Assembly: GCF_006542765.1 (NCBI RefSeq)
Contig: NZ_SKCD01000055.1
Location: 248,001 to 312,000 of the forward strand
Direction of reading: 5' to 3'
Source: Paenibacillus luteus
GTDB taxonomy: Bacteria > Bacillota > Bacilli > Paenibacillales > Paenibacillaceae
DNA: 64,000 bases
Of this stretch, positions 42,005 to 51,115 are shown in pieces (the first letter of the stretch is position 1; each line of letters opens with the position of its first letter). The notes below the pieces were generated by a model, which searched no databases, was not told where the DNA came from, and saw only the letters and a program-made list of their open reading frames with translations. Both the position numbers and the translations under genes were made by a program.

Positions 42005-44203
42005 ATGACCCAAACAAGCCATTCAAATACAACAAAGAAAATTTTCATTCCTCTCCTCATTGTGGCGCTCCTCAGCACGATACTGACTGGCTATGCCAGC
42101 TCAGTCCGCGCTGAGGTAGCAGCACCGGAGCTGCCTACTTTCAATATCCCAGCCTTGTCAGAAGAGCATAAGACCTCACCGCTGCCAAATGTAATTGTTG
42201 TGGCAACGGGCGGTACGATTGCAGGCAAAGCTAGAAATGATGATAAAACGAACTTTCAGAACTATGCTGCAGGAACTTTTTTGATGGCTGACATGGTAGC
42301 TCAGCTGCCAGGCAAAAATAAAATTGCGGATGTGTCCACGTTCCAGTTCGGCAACAAAGGCTCAGGCGGCTATTCGATGAAAGAGCTTTATGACTTATCG
42401 CTAGCGGTTGACGCAGCGCTTGAAATTTATGATAGTGCTGTCGTTACTACGGGAACGGATACGATGGAAGAGATTGCTTACTTCTTGGATCTGACGGTGC
42501 AAAGCGAGAAGCCGGTAGTGGTCACGGGTGCGATGAGACCTTGGGACGTTATCGGCACAGATGGCCCAGCTAACCTTTATCAAGCGATTAAGGTTGCAGG
42601 CAGCGGCAAGACGAAATGGTACGGCACAGTCGTTATGCTGAATGATGTTATTCAAGCAGCGCGTGAAGTAACAAAATCAAATGCCCACCGCATGGACACA
42701 TTCGAAACGCCAATGTTCGGCGCACTCGGTTACGTGGATGATCCGGGAGTGCGTATTTACCGCTTGAATGCTCGTGCATTGAAAGCGGGTCAAGCCGACT
42801 GGAAAACGCCTTTTAACTTGAAGAAAATTTCCAAGGACAGCCTTCCGAAGGTTGAAATTGTTTACAGCTATCAGGAGGCTGGCGGCGGAGCCATTCGTGC
42901 CTCAGTAGAAGATGGGGCAAAGGGTATCGTTACCGCAGGAACCGGTGCGGCAGGAATTTCGTCCCAAATGAGCGCTGCGCGCTCTGCGGCGATTAAAGAC
43001 CATGGCGTGACATTTGTCTCCACGACAAGAACGGGTTCAGGCACCATTACGGGCGGCGGCAATGGCATTATTGCCGGCGATAACCTGAACGCGCAGCATG
43101 CCCGCATTATGCTGATGCTGTCGCTCGCTTTCTCCAGTGATTTCAATCAAGTGAAGAGCTGGTTTGAAACGGTAGGTACGCAGGATATTACGATTGATGC
43201 AGAAGAGACGCCAACGACGCCTCCAACGACACCTCCGACAGGCGGATCGGGAGGAAGTGTATCAACTCCTGGAAAAGTGACAATTGGGGCAGGGAATTCC
43301 GGCACATTGGGGCTTGATGACAGTGTGACGGTATCCATACCGGCTGGTGCAACGAAGGAGCAAATGGAGCTTTCCATTGAGAAATTGATAGGTAATGGCG
43401 GCATCGTAGATTCAACAAGCCAGCTGTTGTCACCAATCTTCGAAATTCTCAAAACGATTTCAGCGAACTTCTTGGTTCCGGCTACGCTGACCTTTAAGTT
43501 CGATACGACATTGATTAAGGAAGGCCAAACGGCTTCCGTATTCTACTACGATGAAACGAAGAAACAATGGGTTGAGATGGGTGGTACCATTAACGGAAAC
43601 CAAATTACCGTTACCTCTGATCATTTCACGAAATTCGCAGTATTCGCTGTAGAGAAGAAAGAAGATTCAATCTCGTTTACGGATATTTCAGGACACTGGG
43701 CAGAGGCTGCAATTAAAGAAGCGGTAGCTGCGGGTATCGTGAAAGGTTATGTAGACGGCACGTTCAAACCGAACAACACGGTAACACGGGCAGAATTCTC
43801 TGTCATGCTGATGGGCGCATTGAAAGCCGAAGGTGAAGGGGCAGCACTTGCCTTTACCGATAATGCCAAAATCGCAGATTGGGCGAAGGATGCCGTAGCA
43901 CGTGCGGTTAAAGCAGAAATTATTAGCGGTTATCCGGATGGCACTTTCCGTCCAAGCAGCAACATTCTGAGAATGGAAATGGTATCGATGATTGCGAGCG
44001 GTGCGGGTCTCACTTTGGATCCGAATGCAACGACAAGCTTCGTCGATAACAAGGACATTCCTGCATGGGCAATGGGCGCGATTAAGGCTGTGAGTGACAA
44101 AAGCATCATTCAAGGCCGTACCGGTAATGTTTTTGCTCCAAAAGCAACAGCTACGAGAGCGGATGCGATTACGATTATTATGAACTTGCTTCATAGCAAA
44201 TAA
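42005..44203 (+). CDS. S-layer-anchored L-asparaginase with three SLH domains
   Basis: 732 residues. The first ~395 are very close to the preceding asparaginase, with the same signal peptide style and active-site motifs. A Thr/Pro linker (ETPTTPPTTPPTGGSGG) leads to a ~130-residue beta domain (VSIPAGATKEQMELSIEKL ... HFTKFAVFAV, ZU5/DUF-like). Three SLH domains (about 560-732; SFTDISGHWAEAAIKEAVAAG, FTDNAKIADWAKDAVARA, SFVDNKDIPAWAMGAIKAVS) end the protein. SLH domains bind pyruvylated secondary cell-wall polymer, so this enzyme is held at the surface. The pair looks like a tandem duplication with later gain of the anchor. Confidence 0.93.
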   Translation: MTQTSHSNTTKKIFIPLLIVALLSTILTGYASSVRAEVAAPELPTFNIPALSEEHKTSPLPNVIVVATGGTIAGKARNDDKTNFQNYAAGTFLMADMVAQLPGKNKIADVSTFQFGNKGSGGYSMKELYDLSLAVDAALEIYDSAVVTTGTDTMEEIAYFLDLTVQSEKPVVVTGAMRPWDVIGTDGPANLYQAIKVAGSGKTKWYGTVVMLNDVIQAAREVTKSNAHRMDTFETPMFGALGYVDDPGVRIYRLNARALKAGQADWKTPFNLKKISKDSLPKVEIVYSYQEAGGGAIRASVEDGAKGIVTAGTGAAGISSQMSAARSAAIKDHGVTFVSTTRTGSGTITGGGNGIIAGDNLNAQHARIMLMLSLAFSSDFNQVKSWFETVGTQDITIDAEETPTTPPTTPPTGGSGGSVSTPGKVTIGAGNSGTLGLDDSVTVSIPAGATKEQMELSIEKLIGNGGIVDSTSQLLSPIFEILKTISANFLVPATLTFKFDTTLIKEGQTASVFYYDETKKQWVEMGGTINGNQITVTSDHFTKFAVFAVEKKEDSISFTDISGHWAEAAIKEAVAAGIVKGYVDGTFKPNNTVTRAEFSVMLMGALKAEGEGAALAFTDNAKIADWAKDAVARAVKAEIISGYPDGTFRPSSNILRMEMVSMIASGAGLTLDPNATTSFVDNKDIPAWAMGAIKAVSDKSIIQGRTGNVFAPKATATRADAITIIMNLLHSK

Positions 44204-44218
44204 ACAAACAACAGCATG

Positions 44219-44269
44219 AAAGGGCGATTCCAAGAGGTCTGCAAAGACCTGGAGGAATCGCCCTTTTCT
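44219..44269 (+). terminator. Terminator after the asparaginase pair (bidirectional)
   Basis: GGGCGATTCC / GGAATCGCCC with inner GAGGTC/GACCT stem, then TTTTCTTTT; the opposite side gives a shorter T run for the convergent gene. Confidence 0.88.
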
Positions 44270-44270
44270 T

Positions 44271-45281
44271 TTATTTGATGAGTATATTTGCAATTAAATC
44301 AATTTGTCCAACAATGGAGATTGGATCGTAGTGCAGATAGGTGTTGTAATCCAGAATATGCAGATTTCCGTTCTTCACTGCCGGGAGATTTTTCCACACG
44401 GGGTTATTCAGGATGTTATCGATGTCCTCCTGCGCGGTTCCCGTGTTGAAGCAGATGAAGATATGGTCGGCATCCGCATATTGCGGGAGAACCTCTAGCG
44501 AAATTTCTTTGATTTGCAGTCCGCTGTCTATGACCTCTTTCTGTACGATATCTGGCGCTTTAAGCTGAAGAGCATCGTATATCGCATAGCCTCCGCGGCC
44601 ATAGTTATCGCCAAGAATAGAAAGTTTCTTTTCCCTGACATTGATGAGAACCGCTGTTTCACCTGGTGCTACGGCTGCCTTGATTTTCTCCCGGCCAGCT
44701 TCAGCTGTTTGTTCATAGGTTGCAAGCCATTTTGCGGCTTCCTCTTGCTTGCCTAGAAGCTCGCCGAACAGCTTGACTTCTTCTTTAGGATTTTTATAAG
44801 CGGTGTAAGGAACATGCACGGTTGGCGCGATTTTGGCAAGCTGGTCATATATTTCTACGTCAAAATCATTGATTAAAATGAGATCAGGCTCCAGAGTAGT
44901 CACTTTCTCCAATGAAGTTGGCGCTCCGATATCCTCAATCATTTTCTCCTGCTCCTTAAGAAAAGGACTGCCCATCCACCATTCCTTGTTCGCGCCGATT
45001 GGCTGCAAACCCAGAGCAAGCAAGGTGCCGTGATAATAAGCGGAGACGATCCGCTGCGGATTGGCAGGAACGGTGATGTCCCCTTTGTCTGTTTGGACGA
45101 TGCGTGTATCGGAGGGAGCGGCAGCTTCCTCATTATTTGTGCTTTCGTTAGCAGTCCCGGTTGGTGAAGCTGACGGGGTGGTTCCCTCGTTATTACCAGA
45201 ATTGCTGCTGCAAGCGGCTAGTGCGGCAAGAATTAAGATAAGGATAAGACTCGCGGAAACTGTTCTTTTTAAATGAAGCAT
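44271..45281 (-). CDS. Iron-siderophore ABC transporter substrate-binding lipoprotein
   Basis: 336 residues. Lipobox LAA-C (Cys about 24) is followed by a low-complexity Ser/Thr/Asn linker. Then comes a FhuD/FecB-like class III binding protein: GDITVPANPQRIVSAYYHG, LEPDLILINDFDVEIYDQL, and the C-terminal NNPVWKNLPAVKNGNLHIL. It would bind a ferric siderophore for an ABC importer whose permease and ATPase are not in this window. GGGAGGATC precedes ATG and a Fur box lies in the promoter region. The regulator gene upstream is in the same orientation. Confidence 0.88.
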   Translation of the reverse strand: MLHLKRTVSASLILILILAALAACSSNSGNNEGTTPSASPTGTANESTNNEEAAAPSDTRIVQTDKGDITVPANPQRIVSAYYHGTLLALGLQPIGANKEWWMGSPFLKEQEKMIEDIGAPTSLEKVTTLEPDLILINDFDVEIYDQLAKIAPTVHVPYTAYKNPKEEVKLFGELLGKQEEAAKWLATYEQTAEAGREKIKAAVAPGETAVLINVREKKLSILGDNYGRGGYAIYDALQLKAPDIVQKEVIDSGLQIKEISLEVLPQYADADHIFICFNTGTAQEDIDNILNNPVWKNLPAVKNGNLHILDYNTYLHYDPISIVGQIDLIANILIK

Positions 45282-45299
45282 GATGATCCTCCCTGTGAT

Positions 45300-45314
45300 T
45301 AATAATCATTCTCA
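45300..45314 (-). promoter_or_regulatory. Fur box
   Basis: On the minus strand TGAGAATGATTATTA matches the 7-1-7 Fur consensus TGATAATNATTATCA at 12 of 14 fixed positions. It lies 19 bp before the binding-protein start codon, so iron should repress this gene. Confidence 0.75.
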
Positions 45315-45370
45315 ACGAGAATAGTATCAACCTAGGCTTCCCATCGTCCATGCACAATACTGGCGGATAT

Positions 45371-47197
45371 TCACAATGAATGTGACGTGAAGTGCTCCAA
45401 AAGCAGCTTGAGCTGCAGGGATAGGGAGAGCGGGTCGAAGCCGTAGAAAATATCAGCGTTTGATTCGTACACCCGGTTGTTTTGGACGGCAGGAAGCGAT
45501 TTCCAAACGCTGGAATGGGCTAACTGTTCGGAGGGCTCCACCCAGTGCGAAGGATAATGATGCAAAATAATATGATCACCGGCATATTCGGGCAAGTCCT
45601 GAAGCGGAATCCATTCGTTCAGCTTGCGTTGTTCGATGATATTCGCCTGCACGATGGCTGGCGCTTTAAGCTGCAGCCCTTGATAGATGAGCGGTCCGCC
45701 CATGCTTCGCAAGTCCCCGTATACGTAAATTTTTTCGGATACAATCTTTAAAATGGTTACTGTCTCAGAGTCGTCGATTCGCTTAGCCAATTGTTTGCGG
45801 GCATCTTCGAGCTGCCTATCGAATTGCGCAAGCCATCCCTCACACGACTCGCGTTTCCCCACAGCGTCGGCAATCATTCGAAACTGCTCGCGCCAATTCA
45901 TCTTATCGTATGCTAAGGGAAGAACCGGAGCTATTTCACGGAGTGCCTCCAGCCCTTGTGACTCCATGTAGCACAAAATAAGGTCGGGTTTTTCGTGAGA
46001 GACAAGCTCCTCGCTTTCCTGGCTCCACCAGTCGATGCGTTGAAACCCGGATAGCGAGAGCTTTGTTCCGTAATGCTCAAGCATCCAAGGATCGATATGG
46101 CCGAGCCTGGGTACTATTCCAAGCGTAAGTAAACAGGAGGTTGCGTTCGGAATAAGCGATACAAACTGCTTAGGGCGCTTAGCGTAGGCGGAAGGAGATT
46201 CGCCGATGAGCTGCTTAAACTTGCGGCTGAAATAGTACTCGTTCTTGATGCCGACCTCCTTGGAAATACTGCTAATAGTGGCGTTCGATAGCTGCAGCAG
46301 CTCTCTAGCCTTCTCGATGCGGAGGCGGGTGAGATAATCGACGAAGCTTGTGCCTTTCTCTTTCTTGAACATGCGTGAGAAGTAGGAGGGACTAATTCTG
46401 TTCATTCTCGCGAGAAGTTCCCTAGACAGCTCCTCTCGGTAATGCTCCCGCATATAGGCGACAGCGCGCTCGATCGTGGATTTGCTGTCGAACGGGTGCG
46501 AGGAGCTCTCCTCTTGGAAAATAAGGTGAAGCAGCTCGTAGAAGAGCAGCTGCGCTTGAAACAAATGGCGATAAGGCTCGCCTGTGGCTGCTTTCTTCAG
46601 CTGTTTCACAAGCTGGTGGGCACGGTAGGCGGAAGACAGCCGGACTTCACCGAACTGTGGCCAATCCAACTTTTTTCGGAAGTATTGCCGATCTGGGCTC
46701 AAGGGAGCTGTCTCGCCTACAACGTCGAAGGTGATTTTATCGAGCTCAAGCATTTGGTCATTCTCGTTAAATAAATGCATGCCGCTGCCTGCATGGCAGA
46801 ATAAGGCTGTGTCCTGCTTTAGCTCATGCTTGCGCCCGTTCATATAGAGAATTCCGCTACCTTGGCGTACCATAATTAGCAGGTCTGAATCAGCAACATT
46901 CCACTCCTTCTGCGAGTACGGAGCATAGGTGAGGGATTGAATTTCCTTCGGTACAAAAATAGAGGAGTCCAGCAACTCACGGCTTATTTTCTCGCTGAGG
47001 GGTGAGGTTGCCTTGCTTTGGTGCTGCTGTTCCTTCAGGACGAGCCGCATAGCATCTGCCTCTTGATCGGATAAGCGGCCGATATGCTTGATTAGACGAT
47101 GCTTATTTTTTCCATATTCATCCTTGTAAGTGGCGACGATTTTGTAATAGCTATAGGTTTTTCCATTTTTGGTTACGGTGCTTTTTTTCAAAAACAT
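45371..47197 (-). CDS. AraC regulator fused to a siderophore-binding domain, with transposase-like N-terminus
   Basis: 608 residues. Domains: 1-60 MFLKKSTVTKNGKTYSYYKI... and HRLIKHIGRLSDQEADAMR, resembling the N-terminal domain of IS1634-type transposases; 75-160 AraC-type cupin sensor; 241-341 double helix-turn-helix (YFSRMFKKEKGTSFVDYL, EYYFSRKFKQLIGESPSAYA); 345-608 FhuD-like binding domain (EKPDLILCYMES, HSSVWKSLPAVQNNRVY). The last three match Bacillus Btr, which senses bacillibactin and activates its uptake operon. The AAGGAG site 7 bp before ATG 47197 supports inclusion of the extra N-terminus. It probably activates the binding-protein gene downstream. Confidence 0.85.
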   Translation of the reverse strand: MFLKKSTVTKNGKTYSYYKIVATYKDEYGKNKHRLIKHIGRLSDQEADAMRLVLKEQQHQSKATSPLSEKISRELLDSSIFVPKEIQSLTYAPYSQKEWNVADSDLLIMVRQGSGILYMNGRKHELKQDTALFCHAGSGMHLFNENDQMLELDKITFDVVGETAPLSPDRQYFRKKLDWPQFGEVRLSSAYRAHQLVKQLKKAATGEPYRHLFQAQLLFYELLHLIFQEESSSHPFDSKSTIERAVAYMREHYREELSRELLARMNRISPSYFSRMFKKEKGTSFVDYLTRLRIEKARELLQLSNATISSISKEVGIKNEYYFSRKFKQLIGESPSAYAKRPKQFVSLIPNATSCLLTLGIVPRLGHIDPWMLEHYGTKLSLSGFQRIDWWSQESEELVSHEKPDLILCYMESQGLEALREIAPVLPLAYDKMNWREQFRMIADAVGKRESCEGWLAQFDRQLEDARKQLAKRIDDSETVTILKIVSEKIYVYGDLRSMGGPLIYQGLQLKAPAIVQANIIEQRKLNEWIPLQDLPEYAGDHIILHHYPSHWVEPSEQLAHSSVWKSLPAVQNNRVYESNADIFYGFDPLSLSLQLKLLLEHFTSHSL

Positions 47198-47408
47198 AGG
47201 AAGGCTCCTTCATAAAGGTAGGGACTATTTTGGGGACTTTTTTAGCATACCATAACATTGCTGTATCCGTTCATTCTAGTTGCCATGAAGGACGGAAATA
47301 GTCATTTCAATTGAGATAGCTGTAGATGGATGAGGGCATGCTTCGGTATAATGGCAAAATGACAGACCGTGAAAACAAAAATAGCGATTGGAAACGAGGG
47401 GAAGCTGC

Positions 47409-48047
47409 ATGTCACCAAGAAATGTGGAGAAAGACAAGCTCATGCGCGAGAAGCGAATGCAGCATATTTTGGATTGTGCGCTAAAGGTCATGGCAATTAA
47501 CGGGTTCCAATTGACGAGCATACAGGATATTGCAAGGGAAGCGAATGTTAGCGTCGGCAATGTTTATCATTATTTTGCATCGAAGGAAGAAATATTTAGC
47601 GAGGTGCTGCGTTCGGGACAGACCACTTACGGCAAGTATGTTTCAGAGGTAGCGGCGATGGATATAGACGCAATTACGAAGCTGCGGGGCATCATGTCAT
47701 CTTGGCTGTCGATTCGCGAGAATTGGGCGTTTACGATTCTGATGCATACGGCAAGACTGTCGGAGGCTACACCGCCAGATATCAAAAAAGCAATCACGGA
47801 GCGGTTTACAACGAACTTGAATCCTGTGGCGGCTATTATGCGGGAGGGTATAGAGAAGGGCGTCATTGTGGATGAGGACCCACTGCAGCTGGCCTTTTAT
47901 TTTGTTAGCTTAATCCAAGGCTTGACGCTGCAAAGGCCGCCTGATTATGAGGTTCCTGTTGATATCAATGTCGATGCGATGATCCGTTTGTTTGAAGTGA
48001 AAGAAGCCCGCAGACCGATAGCGAAAAAAAGAGTTGACAAAGCATGA
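47409..48047 (+). CDS. TetR family transcriptional regulator
   Basis: 212 residues from ATG 47409 (GAGGGGAAG ~8 bp upstream). The N-terminal helix-turn-helix is LTSIQDIAREANVSVGNVYHYFASKEEIF, a textbook TetR motif. The C-terminal helical ligand domain has no family-specific hallmark. It precedes the sulfonate-type operon by 300 bp in the same orientation and may regulate it. Confidence 0.88.
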   Translation: MSPRNVEKDKLMREKRMQHILDCALKVMAINGFQLTSIQDIAREANVSVGNVYHYFASKEEIFSEVLRSGQTTYGKYVSEVAAMDIDAITKLRGIMSSWLSIRENWAFTILMHTARLSEATPPDIKKAITERFTTNLNPVAAIMREGIEKGVIVDEDPLQLAFYFVSLIQGLTLQRPPDYEVPVDINVDAMIRLFEVKEARRPIAKKRVDKA

Positions 48048-48109
48048 GGCGTACGGCAAAATAAGCAACATAACAAACCGAATACATATTCAACTTGTAA
48101 GAATCGCAT

Positions 48110-48238
48110 ATGTATGGACAAATCGACCAGACCGCTGGAGATTTAACGTTCCTTTTGGAGATGGGGCACAGGATAGGCGTATGCCTAGATAAAGTGCTTC
48201 TTGATCTTCTTGACGAAACGGCTGCCGTTGCCAAATAA
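48110..48238 (+). CDS. Possible 42-residue small protein
   Basis: ATG 48110 to TAA 48236-48238. The product is helical and acidic with a hydrophobic face (GDLTFLLEMGHRIGVCLDKV ... LLDLLDETAAVAK). Its composition looks like real coding sequence, but the ribosome site is poor. It could be a decayed gene end. The rest of the 48048-48345 gap has an A/T-rich inverted repeat (AAAAGAC...GTCTTTTT) near 48234-48286. No SAM or other riboswitch is visible. Confidence 0.25.
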   Translation: MYGQIDQTAGDLTFLLEMGHRIGVCLDKVLLDLLDETAAVAK

Positions 48239-48345
48239 AAGACGGAGACAGCCGCTTTCGCATACGAGACGTTAAGTCTTTTTATTTTAGCATAAAACCA
48301 AGTAAACGGGTGCGAATAATATTGTATGTTGAAAGGAGCTTTCCT

Positions 48346-49122
48346 ATGGCTGCAGAAATGCTCGTCGTGCAGGAGTTGAACAAGACGTTTGCGACACCAA
48401 CGGGCGATGTTATTGCCTTGAATCGAATCGGGCTTCAGGTGAAGCAAGGAGAATTTATTACGATTATCGGTCCAAGCGGCTGTGGCAAGAGTACTTTGCT
48501 CAAGATTGTAGCCGGACTCGATACGCGTTATGAAGGGACGGTGCTGCTGAACGGAAAACCGATTGACGGTCCGAGTATCGAGAAGGGATTTATTTTTCAG
48601 GAGCCTCGGCTGTTCCCTTGGCTGACGGTAGAGAAGAACATTGCGGCAAACCTTTCACTCCGCAAGCCAGAGGTACGGAAGCGTGTGGATGAACTCATTG
48701 AGCTCGTACGGCTGAAGGGCTTTGAGCAATCGTATCCGCGTGAGTTGTCCGGCGGGATGGCCCAGCGCGTTGCGATTGCGAGGGCGCTGCTGCGCAGCCC
48801 TGATATTTTGCTGCTGGATGAGCCGTTCGGTGCGTTGGATGCTTTCACTAGGTCGCATATGCAGGAGGTGCTGCTCGACATCTGGCAGAAAAACCGGACG
48901 ACGATGCTGTTCGTCACGCATGATTTGGATGAAGCGGTATTTTTGGGTGAACGGGTCGTTATTATGAATCCGCGTCCAGGGCATATCCGCCATATATTGC
49001 CGATTAATCTGCCTTATCCTAGGAAAAGATCGGGAAACGCATTTCAAGAGCTGCGCCATAGAGTGCTGAGTGAGTTTGAGAAAGTAGAAGGTCCTGACAT
49101 TGATGAGGGTGCAGGCATTTAA
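48346..49122 (+). CDS. ssuB: Sulfonate/nitrate/taurine-type ABC transporter ATPase
   Basis: 258 residues from ATG 48346 (GAAAGGAG ~7 bp upstream). Walker A GPSGCGKST, Q-loop FQEPRLFPWLTV (the 'EPRLFPW' is typical of the SsuB/TauB/NrtD group), signature LSGGMAQR, Walker B ILLLDEPFGALD and switch THDLDEA are all present. It energises import by the two permeases downstream. The substrate class is aliphatic sulfonates or related organosulfur compounds, supported by the flavin monooxygenase at the end of the operon. Confidence 0.85.
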   Translation: MAAEMLVVQELNKTFATPTGDVIALNRIGLQVKQGEFITIIGPSGCGKSTLLKIVAGLDTRYEGTVLLNGKPIDGPSIEKGFIFQEPRLFPWLTVEKNIAANLSLRKPEVRKRVDELIELVRLKGFEQSYPRELSGGMAQRVAIARALLRSPDILLLDEPFGALDAFTRSHMQEVLLDIWQKNRTTMLFVTHDLDEAVFLGERVVIMNPRPGHIRHILPINLPYPRKRSGNAFQELRHRVLSEFEKVEGPDIDEGAGI

Positions 49123-49171
49123 TCGGTTTATTAGTTTTTCACTATATAGAGGCGATGGGGAGAGATGTAGG

Positions 49172-50227
49172 ATGAAGAGGCAATTACGGTGGCTTACGGC
49201 AGCAATCATGATTATGGCGGTGTTTATCAGCGGCTGCGCGGCGAATGGAAATGGCAAGTCCGGCGGCAATAACGCAAGCGGCAACAAGGCAGGCGATGAG
49301 AAGGCGGCAAACGAAGAGGTTGGTACCGATAAGTATAAGGGCTTGACCGTAACGATTGGTTATCAGGGCAGCGGCGGCTTGTTCGGTAAAGCGATTGAGG
49401 AAAAATGGTTTGAAGAGGAATTCGACAAGCTGGGCGTGAAGGTGGAGTTCGCGGAATTCCAAAGCGGGCCGCCGATGACAGAGGCGATGGCTTCCAACCG
49501 CCTTGATTTTGCGGGACTGGGCAACATGCCAATCATTGCCGCTCAAGCGGCGGACATTAAATTTACCGTCATTTCGCAAGCGCTGGAAGGCAAAAACAAT
49601 GTGGCGATTATTGTACCGAAAGATAGTGCTATTCAATCGATTTCGGATTTGAAGGGCAAGAAGGTTTCGGTAGCTAAAGGCAGCAACGCCTACAATTTCT
49701 TGTATCGCGGCTTGGAGGGTGCGGGCTTAAAGTCTTCGGATTTGGAAATTATTCCATTACAGCCGGATGAAGCGCAGCCGGCATTCGAATCAGGCAAAAT
49801 TGACGCATGGGCGACGTGGGACCCGAATATTACGCTGAACACGCTGCAAGACAAAGCAAGAGTGCTGGCTGACGGCGAGCAGCTGGGCGTATTGTCGCCA
49901 TCGTTCTACATTGCTAGAAAACAATTTGCGGATGAGTATCCTGAATTGGTAACCCTATATCTGAAAGTATTGGATAAAACGCTGAAATGGGAAAATGACA
50001 ATTGGGATGAAGCGCTTGACCGTTATGCTGCGGAACGCAGCGTTCCCAAAGCACTGATTGAGGCAATCTTCGTTCGTTCAAAATCAATCAGTATTCCAGT
50101 TTCGGATGAAATCATTGCCGAACAGCAGAAAACGGCCGATTTCCAATTTGAGATTAAATCGATTCGCAAGAAAATTGACGTATCCGAGGTTTTTGACAAC
50201 ACGTTTATTGAAGAGGCGCAGAAGTAA
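49172..50227 (+). CDS. ssuA: Sulfonate-type ABC transporter substrate-binding lipoprotein
   Basis: 351 residues from ATG 49172 (GGGGAGAG ~8 bp upstream). Lipobox ISG-C is followed by a Gly/Asn-rich linker, then an SsuA/THI5-like fold: VTIGYQGSGGLFGKAIEEKW, FAEFQSGPPMTEAMASNRLD, DLKGKKVSVAKGSNAYNFL, KIDAWATWDPN. It captures the substrate outside the membrane. The 'FQSGPPMTEAMASN' region is characteristic of aliphatic-sulfonate binders as I remember them. Confidence 0.85.
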   Translation: MKRQLRWLTAAIMIMAVFISGCAANGNGKSGGNNASGNKAGDEKAANEEVGTDKYKGLTVTIGYQGSGGLFGKAIEEKWFEEEFDKLGVKVEFAEFQSGPPMTEAMASNRLDFAGLGNMPIIAAQAADIKFTVISQALEGKNNVAIIVPKDSAIQSISDLKGKKVSVAKGSNAYNFLYRGLEGAGLKSSDLEIIPLQPDEAQPAFESGKIDAWATWDPNITLNTLQDKARVLADGEQLGVLSPSFYIARKQFADEYPELVTLYLKVLDKTLKWENDNWDEALDRYAAERSVPKALIEAIFVRSKSISIPVSDEIIAEQQKTADFQFEIKSIRKKIDVSEVFDNTFIEEAQK

Positions 50228-50263
50228 GTAGTCTGAAAAAGATAATGAAACGAGGCGTTTGTT

Positions 50264-51115
50264 ATGCAGCAAGCAGAAACGAAAAGGGTAGTGCCAGGGC
50301 ACATTCGCGCAGAGAAACGCAGGCAACCGAGCCGGTTCTCTATACAGTCGGTCAATCTTTTGCTAGGCGTACTGCTGCCCGTCATCCTGCTTGCTGTGTG
50401 GCAAATTGCGGGAATGATGGGCAAGCTCAACCCGACGCTGCTGCCGACGCCAGGCGTGATTGTACAGGAGTTCGTCAGCTTAGCGGCTTCGGGTGAACTG
50501 CTTCGGCATCTTGGCGTATCGACCTGGCGCGCCGTACTTGGGTTCTTGCTCGGCGGCGGGCTCGGTCTTGCAGCTGGCCTTTGGGTGGGCTTCTCTTACA
50601 AGACGGAGCGGCTCATTGATCCATCGCTGCAAATGCTTCGTACATTGCCGCATCTGGCGGTGGCGCCATTGTTTATTTTGTGGTTCGGATTTGACGAGAC
50701 ATCCAAAATTCTGTTGATCGCCAAAGGAGCGTTTTTCCCGCTTTATGTGAACACGTTTCTAGGTATTCGATCGGTAGACGGCAAGCTGTTCGATGTTGCT
50801 CGCGTGCTGCAGTTCAGCCGCTGGCAGATGATCAGCAAGCTGGTGCTGCCGGCTTCGCTCCCGAATATTTTTCTCGGCATGCGGTTGTCTATTGGCGTTG
50901 CTTGGCTCGGTCTGGTCGTGGCGGAAATGATGGGCTCCAGCTCGGGAATTGGTTTCTTGATTAACGATGCGCGTTATTTCTCGATTACATCCGTCGTGTT
51001 TGTAGGCATCATTGTATTCGCACTTGTCGGAAAGCTGACGGATTCGCTGGTTAAGCTGCTGGAGAGAAGATTGCTGAGATGGCAGGACAGCTACAAAGGG
51101 GGAGACGCATCATGA
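50264..51115 (+). CDS. ssuC: Sulfonate-type ABC transporter permease 1
   Basis: 283 residues, six membrane helices, with the binding-protein-dependent permease EAA-like region (LFDVARVLQFSRWQMISKLVLPASLPNI). The N-terminal ~25 residues are basic and polar. It is about 50% similar to the next gene and overlaps it by 4 bp (ATGA). Two different permeases imply a heterodimeric channel with the single ATPase. Confidence 0.85.
   Translation: MQQAETKRVVPGHIRAEKRRQPSRFSIQSVNLLLGVLLPVILLAVWQIAGMMGKLNPTLLPTPGVIVQEFVSLAASGELLRHLGVSTWRAVLGFLLGGGLGLAAGLWVGFSYKTERLIDPSLQMLRTLPHLAVAPLFILWFGFDETSKILLIAKGAFFPLYVNTFLGIRSVDGKLFDVARVLQFSRWQMISKLVLPASLPNIFLGMRLSIGVAWLGLVVAEMMGSSSGIGFLINDARYFSITSVVFVGIIVFALVGKLTDSLVKLLERRLLRWQDSYKGGDAS

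Noticed and set aside
45371..47197. Intact insertion sequence
   Set aside because: Only a transposase-like N-terminal domain is present, in frame with a regulator; no DDE core and no terminal inverted repeats were seen.
48048..48345. SAM (S-box) riboswitch before the sulfonate-type operon
   Set aside because: The S-box opening (AGAGGTGGAGGGA-like) and its multi-stem layout are not present.
47965..48447. 160-codon minus-strand frame between tetR and ssuB
   Set aside because: It overlaps both real genes in antisense and its product is Cys/His/Ser-rich in a way typical of shadow frames.
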